From: Cellvibrionaceae bacterium
GTDB taxonomy: Bacteria > Pseudomonadota > Gammaproteobacteria > Pseudomonadales > Cellvibrionaceae
Length of the DNA stretch: 15,113 nucleotides
Assembly: GCA_025800435.1 (NCBI GenBank)
Contig: JAOXRV010000305.1
Location: 1 to 15,113, forward strand
Direction of reading: 5' to 3'
Shown here piece after piece: positions 1-8,212 of the stretch (position 1 is the stretch's first letter; the number at the start of each line of letters is the position of its first letter). Both the position numbers and the translations under genes were made by a program. The notes beneath the pieces were generated by a model that worked only from the letters and a program-made list of their open reading frames with translations, was not told where the DNA came from and did no database searches.

Positions 1-1
1 A

Positions 2-3000
2 CAGCTGGCCTACCAGTTTTCAGAAATGGGGCAGTTACTGCGCCTTGCCAATGGCGATACGGTAACTCAATTTGAATACGACGGCCGCCAACAGCTACGC
101 AAAGTAGAAGCTGGCAATGGGGTAAACCACCATTACGCCCATGATGACTTTGGCAACCTAGTATTAGAGCACAGCCCAGATGCGGGAACTAAGTTGCATA
201 CCTATAACCCTCTGGGTAAGCGCGCAAGTTCAAAGCACCTAGAATCTGGCCTGCTAAGCGAGTTTAGTTACGACGCTGCCGGCAAGCTAATTAGTAAAAA
301 AATTGGAAGCGAGCGAATCAGTTACCAATACCTGCCCGGCACCAATAAAATTACCGAGATAAGCAACACCAGCGCGACCGAGCAATTTGCTTACAACACA
401 ATGGGTAAATTAACAAGCCACACCCGCCACCTGGATGGGCACAGCTTTACAAGTGAATGGCAATACAACCTGCAAGGCAAGCTGATCCACAAAAAACTGC
501 CTGATGGCCAAACCTTAAATTACCACTACAGTGATGACGGCCCAGTAAAAGGCAAGTTACGCCGTATAACCCGAAGCAAATGGTTTGGGCTTAGCGAAGA
601 GATTATTCTGGATGAGCTAAACACCTACGAGGACACTGCCACCAACAAGCACTGGGTTTACGGTAATGGCATTAGCCGCGAGCTGAAAAAAACAGGTGAT
701 GGCAAGGTAAAAAGCCTGCGCTATAGCCAAAGTTATGGCATCAGCTATGAGTATGACATTTATGGCAATATCAGCGGGATAAATAATAACGGAGCCCAAG
801 AGCGCTACCAACACAATCTTAGTGGCGAGCTTATTGGTGCAGAGACCGGCTTTGGCAGCTTTAGCTTTAACTACGACAAAAACAACAACCGCACTCGAGC
901 TCAGGCATCGCAAGGCGATGCACACCTATACCAAACCACCCAGGGCGGGAATCAACTAAAAGCCATCACAGACAGTCGTGGCAATCTAGACCAATACCAA
1001 TACAACAGCCACGGTTCAACCGAGTTAATACGAAAAGCAGGCTCTGATTTAAAGCTGGAATATAACGCTCTACAAAGACCGGTAAAGGTATATAAAAACA
1101 GCCAACTGATTGCAGAATATGGATACAACGGGTTTGGCGAGCAGATCAAAAAAGTTCGCTATAACAGTAAAGGCCAAGCCAAGGTTACTTACTATCTCTA
1201 TGATGGCAGCAGAATTGTCGCGGAGGCCAATGGCAATGGCGAAATCGAAAGCCAGTACCTCTATTACCAGGGCAAGCTGGTAGGCAAGTTAGAAAACAAA
1301 GATATTTATGCCGTACATGGCGACGCGCTGGGCACACCAAGGATCGTCACTGATGCCGAGCAAAACATTGTATGGCAAGCCAAATATAGCCCGTTTGGTA
1401 AAGCCGAGGTTAGCACTTCAGATATCCAGCTCAACCATCGTTTTCCGGGGCAGTATTATGATGAAGAAACGGGGCACCACTATAACTATAAGCGTGATTA
1501 TGATCCGGGTAGTGGTCGGTATTTAAGCTCTGATCCTATTGGCCAAGCTGGGGGGTTAAATACCTATGCTTATGTTGTCAATAACCCTCTCGCACTCACC
1601 GATCCGATAGGTTTATTTTTCGGTGATAACGAGGAAGATACAGAAAGAAGTAGTGAAAAACCCAACTCAGAAGAGGAATTTACCGACAAGCTGGAGATAG
1701 TTTTTGACGCTGCTATCGAAGATCTGAAAGACAACCCAGATGGGCGAATAGGCGCTAAAGTCTTAGAAAACCTGAAGGAAAATGCAATTATTCTAGCTGG
1801 TGTGATGGCTGTATGGGTAGGAGCCCACTTTGCAGGAGTAGGTTTTGTGGCTGATGCGATCCTAGCAGTAGCAGCTATAGCGCTATTTGGATACGAAGTT
1901 GGCCGCTTTATATACAATATCATCAAACTTGGAATGGAGCTAAATGATACAAGTATATGTGATCGAGATGCTCTTAAAGATATAGGCAAAAAATTATCCG
2001 GTGCGGTGATAGACCTCGGCGCAGCAATTGCTGAGAGCCTGTTGGTCGCCGGGCTTGGCAAGTTAGCTAAACTCCTAAAAAGAGCGGGCGAATTTGTAGG
2101 TGATAGCTACTTCACTATAGCTCGTAAAATTAAAAAAATTCTTGGTAAAAAAGCTCTCTGTTTCGTAGCTGGCACACTCGTACTGACACCCTCAGGTGCA
2201 ATGGCAATAGAAGAGCTAAATATAGGAGACCTAGTTCAAAGCTGGGATGAGAAATCCGGAAAAGTTGTAAGCAAACCCATTACCAAGCTCTTTTTCACCC
2301 CAGGTAATACCATCTGGACAGTGACACTATTAAACACTGATACAGGACAAGAGGAAGCTCTAGGCACTACTGAAGAGCACCCATTCTACGTATTAGATGA
2401 TGGCTGGACGCCGGCCAGCCAATTAAAACCAGGGAACAAAGTAGCCAAGCATAGCTCCGGTGAGGGCCTGGCCGGGTTCTTGGTGGTCAAGTCTGTTCAG
2501 CTAGAAGATAAGCAACAAGACACCTTTAACTTTGAGGTTTCGGAAACTCACAATTACTTTGTGGGTGAACTAAAAGCTCTTGTCCACAATGACTGTGATC
2601 CTGATGAACTTATCGCGCTAGGTGGAAAGAGGCTTGACGAAAATACCATTATAGGTGCATATGGGAATCGATTCACACGAAACCCAGATGGCACGTACTC
2701 AAAAGATGGGCCGGCAACACCCGACGAATTAGATCGCTCAGGTGTTGAAGTTAGACTAGATCCCGATTTACCCGAAGTCAACAAAGTGGTAAATTCTAAT
2801 GCCGCTCATGTGGTAGATCGTGCTATTGAGAGAGACCTTGGCTTCAATAGCAGAAGAGAAGCGAATGACAAACTGCAAGAGTTAAAAACCGAAATAAAAT
2901 CTAATGGCTGGCCGCCCGGAACTGTATTCCACAAAAATGGAGAAGATGTTTTAGTACCCTTTGGAAACGGATATGCAATTTACCGTGTCAAGGGTGGGCG

Positions 3001-3061
3001 CGCTGAGCCAAGAACTGCAATTACACGTGATCAGGCCTCAGCCTATTCACCAGATGAATGA
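2..3061 (+). CDS. Rhs/YD-repeat polymorphic toxin with HINT autocleavage domain (5' end outside window)
   Basis: The frame is open to the left edge, so the N-terminus is missing; residue numbers count from the ATG at 26. Residues 1 to about 520 are tandem YD repeats (YDAAGKL-type) ending in an Rhs core boundary with DPIGL at 526. Rhs cores form a shell that encloses the toxin until delivery, usually by a type VI system. Residues 535-710 hold an acidic stretch and strongly hydrophobic segments (about 590-640), perhaps a translocation region. A pretoxin HINT domain starts at Cys712 (CFVAGT) and ends at His854-Asn855, the residues expected for self-cleavage. The last 156 residues are the variable toxin tip. 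It carries a His928-Val-Val-Asp-Arg932 stretch followed by Arg936, which resembles the H-x3-R pattern of small nucleases, but I cannot assign a family. The stop lies 7 bases before the ATG of the probable immunity gene. The Rhs and HINT calls are firm; the toxin activity is inference. Confidence 0.9.
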   Translation, partial: QLAYQFSEMGQLLRLANGDTVTQFEYDGRQQLRKVEAGNGVNHHYAHDDFGNLVLEHSPDAGTKLHTYNPLGKRASSKHLESGLLSEFSYDAAGKLISKKIGSERISYQYLPGTNKITEISNTSATEQFAYNTMGKLTSHTRHLDGHSFTSEWQYNLQGKLIHKKLPDGQTLNYHYSDDGPVKGKLRRITRSKWFGLSEEIILDELNTYEDTATNKHWVYGNGISRELKKTGDGKVKSLRYSQSYGISYEYDIYGNISGINNNGAQERYQHNLSGELIGAETGFGSFSFNYDKNNNRTRAQASQGDAHLYQTTQGGNQLKAITDSRGNLDQYQYNSHGSTELIRKAGSDLKLEYNALQRPVKVYKNSQLIAEYGYNGFGEQIKKVRYNSKGQAKVTYYLYDGSRIVAEANGNGEIESQYLYYQGKLVGKLENKDIYAVHGDALGTPRIVTDAEQNIVWQAKYSPFGKAEVSTSDIQLNHRFPGQYYDEETGHHYNYKRDYDPGSGRYLSSDPIGQAGGLNTYAYVVNNPLALTDPIGLFFGDNEEDTERSSEKPNSEEEFTDKLEIVFDAAIEDLKDNPDGRIGAKVLENLKENAIILAGVMAVWVGAHFAGVGFVADAILAVAAIALFGYEVGRFIYNIIKLGMELNDTSICDRDALKDIGKKLSGAVIDLGAAIAESLLVAGLGKLAKLLKRAGEFVGDSYFTIARKIKKILGKKALCFVAGTLVLTPSGAMAIEELNIGDLVQSWDEKSGKVVSKPITKLFFTPGNTIWTVTLLNTDTGQEEALGTTEEHPFYVLDDGWTPASQLKPGNKVAKHSSGEGLAGFLVVKSVQLEDKQQDTFNFEVSETHNYFVGELKALVHNDCDPDELIALGGKRLDENTIIGAYGNRFTRNPDGTYSKDGPATPDELDRSGVEVRLDPDLPEVNKVVNSNAAHVVDRAIERDLGFNSRREANDKLQELKTEIKSNGWPPGTVFHKNGEDVLVPFGNGYAIYRVKGGRAEPRTAITRDQASAYSPDE

Positions 3062-3068
3062 GACAATA

Positions 3069-3305
3069 ATGTCATATACTAAATTAAGATTTAACAAAAA
3101 AGAGAAATTTACATGCTTAATAGAGCTAGAAGATTTCGATGAAGACGGTGACCTAATTGAGCACCGCACTTCCAAAGGGATTTCACTTAATTCCATTATA
3201 GAACAAATTTCCGGTGGAAAATTACGAATTTCATCTGCGGATATATACATGGACTTCGACGAAAACAGCGACTTAAAATCGATGGAAATCATTAGTGCCG
3301 AATAA
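3069..3305 (+). CDS. Small acidic protein, probable immunity protein for the adjacent Rhs toxin tip
   Basis: This 78-residue, strongly acidic ORF (ELEDFDEDGDL near the N-terminus, DFDENSD near the C-terminus) starts 7 bases after the Rhs stop. Its sequence is richer in A+T than the Rhs core. I do not recognise the family. In polymorphic toxin loci the gene directly behind the toxin tip normally encodes the cognate cytoplasmic immunity protein, and a small acidic protein that could neutralise a basic nuclease fits that pattern. An in-frame ATG at 3054 would add five residues and overlap the toxin stop by 8 bases. Neither start has a strong Shine-Dalgarno sequence; I chose 3069 because it leaves the genes just separated. 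The assignment rests on position and charge, not homology. Confidence 0.6.
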   Translation: MSYTKLRFNKKEKFTCLIELEDFDEDGDLIEHRTSKGISLNSIIEQISGGKLRISSADIYMDFDENSDLKSMEIISAE

Positions 3306-3309
3306 TTGA

Positions 3310-3549
3310 TCTACAGACTTACATTGTAGTAATGTCATTCCTGACACACCCGCGAGCAGGAATCTCCTACACGATACCCCTGGGAATCCATCGAATAAGT
3401 TAGGTAAGAATAAATTTTGGAACGAGGTTTATGTTACGACTAGACCTGGCGGTTCCCAGCCCTGGGTTGAAACCAGAAGTGGTGTCATTCAAAATGGTGG
3501 TGTTAATAATCCACCGAGAGAGTGGGTAGATGGAAAGGGGTTATTATGA
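3310..3549 (+). pseudogene. Orphan polymorphic-toxin C-terminal fragment without a start
   Basis: The frame between the TGA at 3307 and the TGA at 3547 is open for 79 codons but has no plausible start or SD. From about 3375 its translation reads like the end of a folded toxin domain (NKFWNEVYVTTRPGG, then PWVETRSGVIQNGGV and NPPREW). Its stop overlaps the ATG of the next small ORF (ATGA), and a good SD (GGAAAGGGG, 3532-3540) lies inside it, as expected where a toxin gene is translationally coupled to its immunity gene. I read it as a displaced toxin tip left when the Rhs gene acquired a new tip, a known mode of Rhs evolution. It could be swapped back in by recombination. The family is not identified, and the exact 5' boundary of the relic is unknown. 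Confidence 0.55.
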
Positions 3550-3713
3550 CCATTGAGTATCAACTGAATTCGAAAGAAGCATTTCTAGCCATGTTTTCAT
3601 TTTTGGAAAATTATTACCTGAGAACAGGATCTGACGAAATCGGATCTATATTAAGCGGTCTTTGCACAATGAGCGACTGTAATCCCCCCATTTCAAACTG
3701 CAGTCTAAAGTAG
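3546..3713 (+). pseudogene. Probable immunity gene truncated by an IS3-family insertion
   Basis: The ATG at 3546 overlaps the stop of the preceding toxin fragment and has a strong SD five bases upstream. The first 44 codons (MTIEYQLNSKEAFLAMFSF..., then YYLRTGSDEIGSIL) look native. From memory this resembles the start of a small protein family common behind polymorphic toxins (AF-AM-FLE-YY-RTGSDDIG-LL), but I could not confirm that. At 3678 the reading frame enters the left end of the IS and picks up eleven foreign residues before the stop at 3711. About half or more of a typical immunity protein is missing, so it is very likely non-functional. Its toxin partner is also start-less, so the loss would carry no cost. 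Confidence 0.55.
3678..3692 (+). repeat. IS3-family left terminal inverted repeat
   Basis: TGTAATCCCCCCATT is identical to the complement of 4859-4873. It marks the orfB-proximal end of the element and interrupts the immunity ORF after codon 44. Confidence 0.9.
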
Positions 3714-3717
3714 AAGG

Positions 3718-4515
3718 TTAAACTAAACCCAGTAGCCGCCGTGGCGGCACACCACCAATGGCTGTATTGGGTCGTTCGTTGTTGTACAACCATTGCCATT
3801 CAGTGGCAAGCTGTTGTGCCTGTTCTATGCTCTCAAAATGATGCATATCCAACCACTCATGCCTGGCTGTACGGTTAAATCTCTCAATGTATGCATTCTG
3901 CGTTGGCTTGCCGGGCTGAATATATAGCAGCGTAATACGATGCTTGTTGGCCCAACTTATCATGGTCTGCGATACATATTCAGGCCCGTTATCACAACGA
4001 ATTGCCGCAGGTTTGCCCCGCCATTCAATGACCTGATCTAAAGCTCTCGTAACACGCTGAGAGGGCATAGAAAGATCCACATCGATAGCCAGGCACTCCC
4101 GATTGTAATCATCGATCACATTAAACGTCCGCAAGCTCCTACCATCACTCAGGCTGTCTGACATAAAATCCATAGACCAGACTTGGTTGGCCCGAGGAGG
4201 CACGCTCAAGGCATCAGGTTTCTCGCGCTTTATACGCCGTCTCGGCTTAATCCGTAGGTTTAGCTCAAGCTCTCGATAAATCCGATACACTCGCTTATGA
4301 TTCCAGGGAAAGCGTTTCTCATTCCGCAGGTAGAAAAAACACAATCCGAAACCCCAGCGTTTATGGGTTGTTGTCAGCCGTAGTAGCCAATCAGCGATCA
4401 CGGCATTTTCAGCATCCAGCTTTGGCTGATATCGATAGCAGCTGTCGCTGATTCCGTATACGATACAGGCAAATCTAATACTAATGCCGTGCTTAGTAAC
4501 AGCTCGCTGAGCCAT
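3718..4515 (-). CDS. IS3-family transposase OrfB (DDE integrase domain)
   Basis: The 265-residue product carries an HTH_21-like N-terminal region and an rve integrase core. The catalytic triad is visible as Asp116 (WSMDF), Asp175 (CDNGPEY) and Glu211 (NAYIERFN), with 35 residues between the second Asp and the Glu as expected for this family. It cuts and joins the IS ends, acting as the OrfAB fusion. The frame continues nine codons upstream of this ATG (VVKPSRRKE) to the end of orfA, so it is normally reached by -1 frameshifting, which would give a product of about 361 residues. No internal disruption is seen, so the transposase is probably functional. The stop is 26 bases inside the left inverted repeat. 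Confidence 0.93.
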   Translation of the reverse strand: MAQRAVTKHGISIRFACIVYGISDSCYRYQPKLDAENAVIADWLLRLTTTHKRWGFGLCFFYLRNEKRFPWNHKRVYRIYRELELNLRIKPRRRIKREKPDALSVPPRANQVWSMDFMSDSLSDGRSLRTFNVIDDYNRECLAIDVDLSMPSQRVTRALDQVIEWRGKPAAIRCDNGPEYVSQTMISWANKHRITLLYIQPGKPTQNAYIERFNRTARHEWLDMHHFESIEQAQQLATEWQWLYNNERPNTAIGGVPPRRLLGLV

Positions 4516-4535
4516 CTCTTTACGCCGAGATGGCT

Positions 4536-4802
4536 TTACAACTTTCCCTCTAGGGCTTCCTGGCGCAGCTCCGCTTTTAGGCGCTCTTCTGCATACATCT
4601 TCTTCAGGCGGCGGTTTTCATCCTCAAGCTCTTTCAGGCGCTTCATCATGGAAGCATCCATGCCACCGAATTTTGCACGCCACTTGTAAAACTGGGCGGA
4701 GCTCATGCCGTGTTCGCGGCACAGGTCAGAAACGGCCACACCGGCCTCATTTTGCTTCAAAATAGCCAGAATCTGGCTGTCGCTATAACGTGACTTTCTC
4801 AT
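4536..4802 (-). CDS. IS3-family transposase OrfA (helix-turn-helix)
   Basis: The 88-residue product has an N-terminal helix-turn-helix (about residues 5-40, with CREHGMSSAQFYKWRAKFGG) that binds the terminal repeats. It is followed by a leucine-zipper-like coiled coil (about 50-86, KRLKELEDENRRLKKMY) used for multimerisation. It starts 57 bases inside the right inverted repeat and is preceded by a plausible SD (AAGGAG). It ends at a TAA at 4536-4538, just past the A-AAG slippery site through which ribosomes shift into orfB. Length and layout are usual for the family. Confidence 0.93.
   Translation of the reverse strand: MRKSRYSDSQILAILKQNEAGVAVSDLCREHGMSSAQFYKWRAKFGGMDASMMKRLKELEDENRRLKKMYAEERLKAELRQEALEGKL
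4542..4548 (-). promoter_or_regulatory. Programmed -1 frameshift site between orfA and orfB
   Basis: On the minus strand GGGAAAG lies two codons before the orfA stop. Slipping back one base at A-AAG leads from ...EGK in orfA to VVKPSRRKE and then OrfB. The frame offset between the two ORFs is exactly -1. The motif is seen directly; its activity is inferred from the family. Confidence 0.7.
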
Positions 4803-4836
4803 AGAAAACTCCTTGGTTCCATTTTAATAGAATTTT

Positions 4837-5430
4837 CTACTTATAGCTGCCCTGGTTTAATGGGGGGATTACAGCGGCCCAGGCCGGTAATGCCGCTGCC
4901 TGCTTGCTGACAATACCCTGTTTAATGGTCAGCAGCTGCCGGTAAGGTAAATCCATACGCGAGTTATCCAGCACCCAGACTTGGTCACACAGTGGAATTG
5001 CGGCTTTTACATTGTCCAGGGTTCGGGGAATTCTGGCTTCAACTTTATCGGCCGGCACAAAATGCCCGCCCTGCTCCAGGCGCTGGGCAATACGGGCATT
5101 GTTAAGGGCGGGATTATCCAAATGAATAAACACTAAAATAATTTGATAGCCCATGGCCTTGGCCTGGGCGATAAAATCAATTTTAGAGGGGTGTGAGAAG
5201 ACCGTTTCAAAACACAAGCTTTTGCCACTGGCCAACTGCTCCAGACGCATTCGCTCGGCTATTTGTGCCGCGGCGTAACTGTTTTGCTCCGGAGCCTCGG
5301 GAAAAATTTCTTTGGCGATATTATCTGCATTAATAAACGGCAAACCCAGGGGCTTAAGTCGCTGCTGATAAAACGAAGTTTTACCCGCGCCATTGCCGCC
5401 GACCAGCATCCACAACTGTTTTTGATTCAT
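4837..5430 (-). CDS. Zeta-like P-loop kinase toxin, C-terminus replaced by IS sequence
   Basis: The 197-residue protein has a P-loop (GGNGAGKTSF, residues 11-20; Lys17, Thr18), an INAD motif with Asp36, and a downstream Arg-rich RLEQGGHFVP...RIPRTLDN segment. Together these are the hallmarks of the zeta-toxin/AAA_33 group, whose classical members phosphorylate UDP-N-acetyl sugars and block cell-wall synthesis. It starts 12 bases after the ParD-like antitoxin gene and forms a toxin-antitoxin operon with it. The last 11 or so codons (IPPLNQGSYK and neighbours) lie inside the right end of the IS, so the native C-terminus is lost. The total length is still near what I expect for small zeta-like proteins, so probably only a few residues are missing and the fold could survive. 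The target substrate of this subfamily is not known from the sequence. Confidence 0.8.
   Translation of the reverse strand: MNQKQLWMLVGGNGAGKTSFYQQRLKPLGLPFINADNIAKEIFPEAPEQNSYAAAQIAERMRLEQLASGKSLCFETVFSHPSKIDFIAQAKAMGYQIILVFIHLDNPALNNARIAQRLEQGGHFVPADKVEARIPRTLDNVKAAIPLCDQVWVLDNSRMDLPYRQLLTIKQGIVSKQAAALPAWAAVIPPLNQGSYK
4859..4873 (-). repeat. IS3-family right terminal inverted repeat
   Basis: This is the complement of the left repeat, at the orfA-proximal end. Read on the minus strand, it also supplies codons for the new C-terminus of the zeta-like protein. Confidence 0.9.
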
Positions 5431-5442
5431 CCGCTGCTCGGT

Positions 5443-5847
5443 TTATTGCTCGGCAATAAACTGGCCATCTTGAAACTGGCCAAGTTCGACACGGCCATCG
5501 GGGTAGCAGGCTTCTAGCTTACCCGGCCGAGCTAAGGAGGCCTGATAGCGCACACTGCCACTGGCAACCGCTTGGGCCAAGGCGCCAGATTCGCGATCCC
5601 TATCCAGGGCGGCAAACACCGCATCCGGATCGATACTGACCGACTCGGTTTCTTCAATACGTATTTTGGCCAGCCCCGCTTTTACCGCCAGCAGTTTATT
5701 GGGGTCGACAATATCGGCCACCTTGCGGCCGATATCCGCCCAGTACTCTACTTGCTCGGCCGCACTGCGGTGCAGGGTTATACCGGCGGTGGTTGCCGCC
5801 TTCATCAGGCCTTCTTCCAGGCGCACGGGGGAGGATGCTTTAGCCAT
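5443..5847 (-). CDS. ParD-like antitoxin of the zeta-like toxin module
   Basis: The 134-residue protein begins with a ribbon-helix-helix-like segment (PVRLEEGLMKAA...) and the HRSAAEQVEYWADIGRKV signature of the ParD-like antitoxin family (PF11903 by recollection). The C-terminal half (YQASLARPGKLEACYPDGR...GQFQDGQF) looks like the toxin-binding part seen in the longer members. It is the first gene of a two-gene operon, 12 bases ahead of the zeta-like toxin. It has a good SD (AGGTGA) and sits behind a promoter that overlaps a perfect palindrome. The RHH domain probably binds that palindrome to repress its own operon, with repression strengthened by the toxin complex as in other type II systems. 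The family call is firm; the binding site is inferred. Confidence 0.82.
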   Translation of the reverse strand: MAKASSPVRLEEGLMKAATTAGITLHRSAAEQVEYWADIGRKVADIVDPNKLLAVKAGLAKIRIEETESVSIDPDAVFAALDRDRESGALAQAVASGSVRYQASLARPGKLEACYPDGRVELGQFQDGQFIAEQ

Positions 5848-5874
5848 AAGTCACCTTTTAAGGATTGAACCTCC

Positions 5875-5904
5875 AAATTGTAGCAAATTGCTACAATTTC
5901 ACAA
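5875..5904 (-). promoter_or_regulatory. Promoter with overlapping palindromic operator for the toxin-antitoxin operon
   Basis: AAATTGTAGC (5875-5884) and GCTACAATTT (5890-5899) are a perfect 10-bp inverted repeat around AAATT. On the minus strand a -35 TTGTGA (5904-5899) is followed after 16 bases by a -10 TACAAT (5882-5877). The palindrome therefore covers the -10 and the spacer, the classic layout for autorepression by an RHH antitoxin. Transcription would begin near 5870, about 23 bases before the antitoxin ATG. Confidence 0.7.
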
Positions 5905-5981
5905 ACACTCGCTTAGACTGGAAAAATGTTGAATATAATCAAACAGTTATACCAGTGCCTGTTAACACAGGTTTATAGGCC

Positions 5982-6878
5982 CTAAACAACCTTTTCAACC
6001 AAAGCAGCGATTAACTCGCGCATCCATCTGTTCGCTGGGTCTGCATCCGCCTGGCGATGCCAGAATAATTGCCACTCCAGGGGGGCTGCGGTAAACGGCA
6101 GTTCGAGTATATGCAGGGGCATGGTCTCGGCGAGTACTCTGGGCACTGTCCACAGCAGATCGGTTTCGGCGGTGATACGGGCGGCCACCAAATAGTTTTG
6201 CACACGCATTTTTACACTGCGCTGATAACCCAGAGTGTGCAGGGAGACATCCACCTGGCCACGCCCTTTGCGTCGGCTGGAAACATGGATATGCTCACCG
6301 GCCAGATAATCCGCTAGCTTGAGCTCGGCTTTGGCCAGGGGGTGGTCTGGGCGCATGGCCACCACATAGGGCAGACTTTTAAGGGGGGCTTGACCCAGCT
6401 CCTTGGCGTTGACCATGGGGGTATCCACCAGCAGGTCGATAATACCCGCCTTTAGCTCCTCGGTGGCGGTGCGCCGCTCAACGTAGTAGCTGGTAATGGC
6501 GATATTGGGGGCCTCGGATTTTAGCCGCTCGCGCAGCTTGGGCAGCAGCAGGGATTCGGCCAGGTCGTTCATGCCCAGGTTAAACACCTTATCGGACTGC
6601 TGGGGCTCAAATTTTGCGCTGATATCCACGCTGCGGCCCAGTAGGTTCAGAGCCTTACGTACATCTTGAATCACACTCTCGGCCACCGGGGTGGGCACCA
6701 TGCCCTCGGGGGTGCGGATAAACAGCGGGTCATCAAAGGTTTGGCGCAGGCGGCTTAGGGCGTTACTAACCGCCGGCTGGGTCAGACTCAGTTGCATCGC
6801 CACCTTGGTTACACTGCGCTCGCGGTAGATGGCATCGAGTAATACAAATAGGTTTAGGTCAATTTTACCCAGGCGCAT
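5982..6878 (-). CDS. LysR-type transcriptional regulator
   Basis: The product is 298 residues if started at the ATG at 6878, before which GGGAGAGG serves as the SD. Starts at 6893 and 6905 are in frame but lack an SD, and MRLGKIDLNLF is the usual family opening. The N-terminal winged helix-turn-helix is clear (SVTKVAMQLSLTQPAVSNAL...LRQTFDDPLFIRT). The rest is a two-lobe effector-binding domain of normal length. It is divergent from an acyl-CoA dehydrogenase gene with 113 bases between the starts, so the simplest reading is that it senses an acyl-CoA or related metabolite, controls that gene and represses itself. The effector cannot be told from sequence. Confidence 0.92.
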   Translation of the reverse strand: MRLGKIDLNLFVLLDAIYRERSVTKVAMQLSLTQPAVSNALSRLRQTFDDPLFIRTPEGMVPTPVAESVIQDVRKALNLLGRSVDISAKFEPQQSDKVFNLGMNDLAESLLLPKLRERLKSEAPNIAITSYYVERRTATEELKAGIIDLLVDTPMVNAKELGQAPLKSLPYVVAMRPDHPLAKAELKLADYLAGEHIHVSSRRKGRGQVDVSLHTLGYQRSVKMRVQNYLVAARITAETDLLWTVPRVLAETMPLHILELPFTAAPLEWQLFWHRQADADPANRWMRELIAALVEKVV

Positions 6879-6913
6879 GGGCCTCTCCCGCATTAAAAAA
6901 ATCAATACTAACC

Positions 6914-6926
6914 TATTATCATAATA
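6914..6926. promoter_or_regulatory. LysR-type binding box (T-N11-A palindrome)
   Basis: TATTAT-C-ATAATA is a perfect 6+1+6 dyad of the T-N11-A form typical of LysR recognition sites, in the divergent region between the regulator and the acyl-CoA dehydrogenase gene. A -10 candidate TATACT (6953-6958) for the dehydrogenase gene lies 27 bases downstream, with no good -35 (TAGAGT) in the spacer position. That fits activator dependence. The region is A+T rich, so chance is possible. Confidence 0.5.
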
Positions 6927-6991
6927 AATTAGAGTGATTGATAATGGGTGCCTATACTGGCTGCCATCGCCACTGCCTTTAGGAAGCTCCC

Positions 6992-8212
<1,221 letters not shown>

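Larger units (their letters stand above)
3678..4873 (-). mobile_element. IS3-family insertion sequence (IS407/IS51-like), 1196 bp
   Basis: The ends are marked by perfect 15-bp terminal inverted repeats (TGTAATCCCCCCATT at 3678-3692 and its complement at 4859-4873). Weaker similarity extends inward to a shared GCAG...AAGTAGAA. Between them are orfA (HTH_8 type, leucine-zipper tail) and orfB (DDE integrase) on the minus strand, in the arrangement of the IS3 family. The TG...CA termini and the OrfB ending (PTQNAYIERFNRT) suggest the IS407/IS51 side of the family; the subgroup is tentative. No exact target duplication is present. The bases outside the ends are GCGAC on the left and GCGGC on the right, a 5-bp repeat with one mismatch. 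The element appears intact. It disrupts the 3' end of the immunity gene on one side and of the zeta-like toxin gene on the other. Confidence 0.92.

Noticed and set aside
1570..2061. 163-codon open frame on the minus strand inside the Rhs gene
   Set aside because: It is Ser/Pro-rich low-information translation antisense to clear Rhs/linker coding sequence and has no SD.
3310..3374. First part of the orphan toxin frame as genuine toxin sequence
   Set aside because: There is no start, and the residues look random up to about 3375; the real relic probably begins later.
5958..5971. CCTGT-TAAC-ACAGG hairpin after the LysR gene as a terminator
   Set aside because: The stem is only 5 bp and no T run follows on the minus strand, so it does not meet the pattern of an intrinsic terminator.
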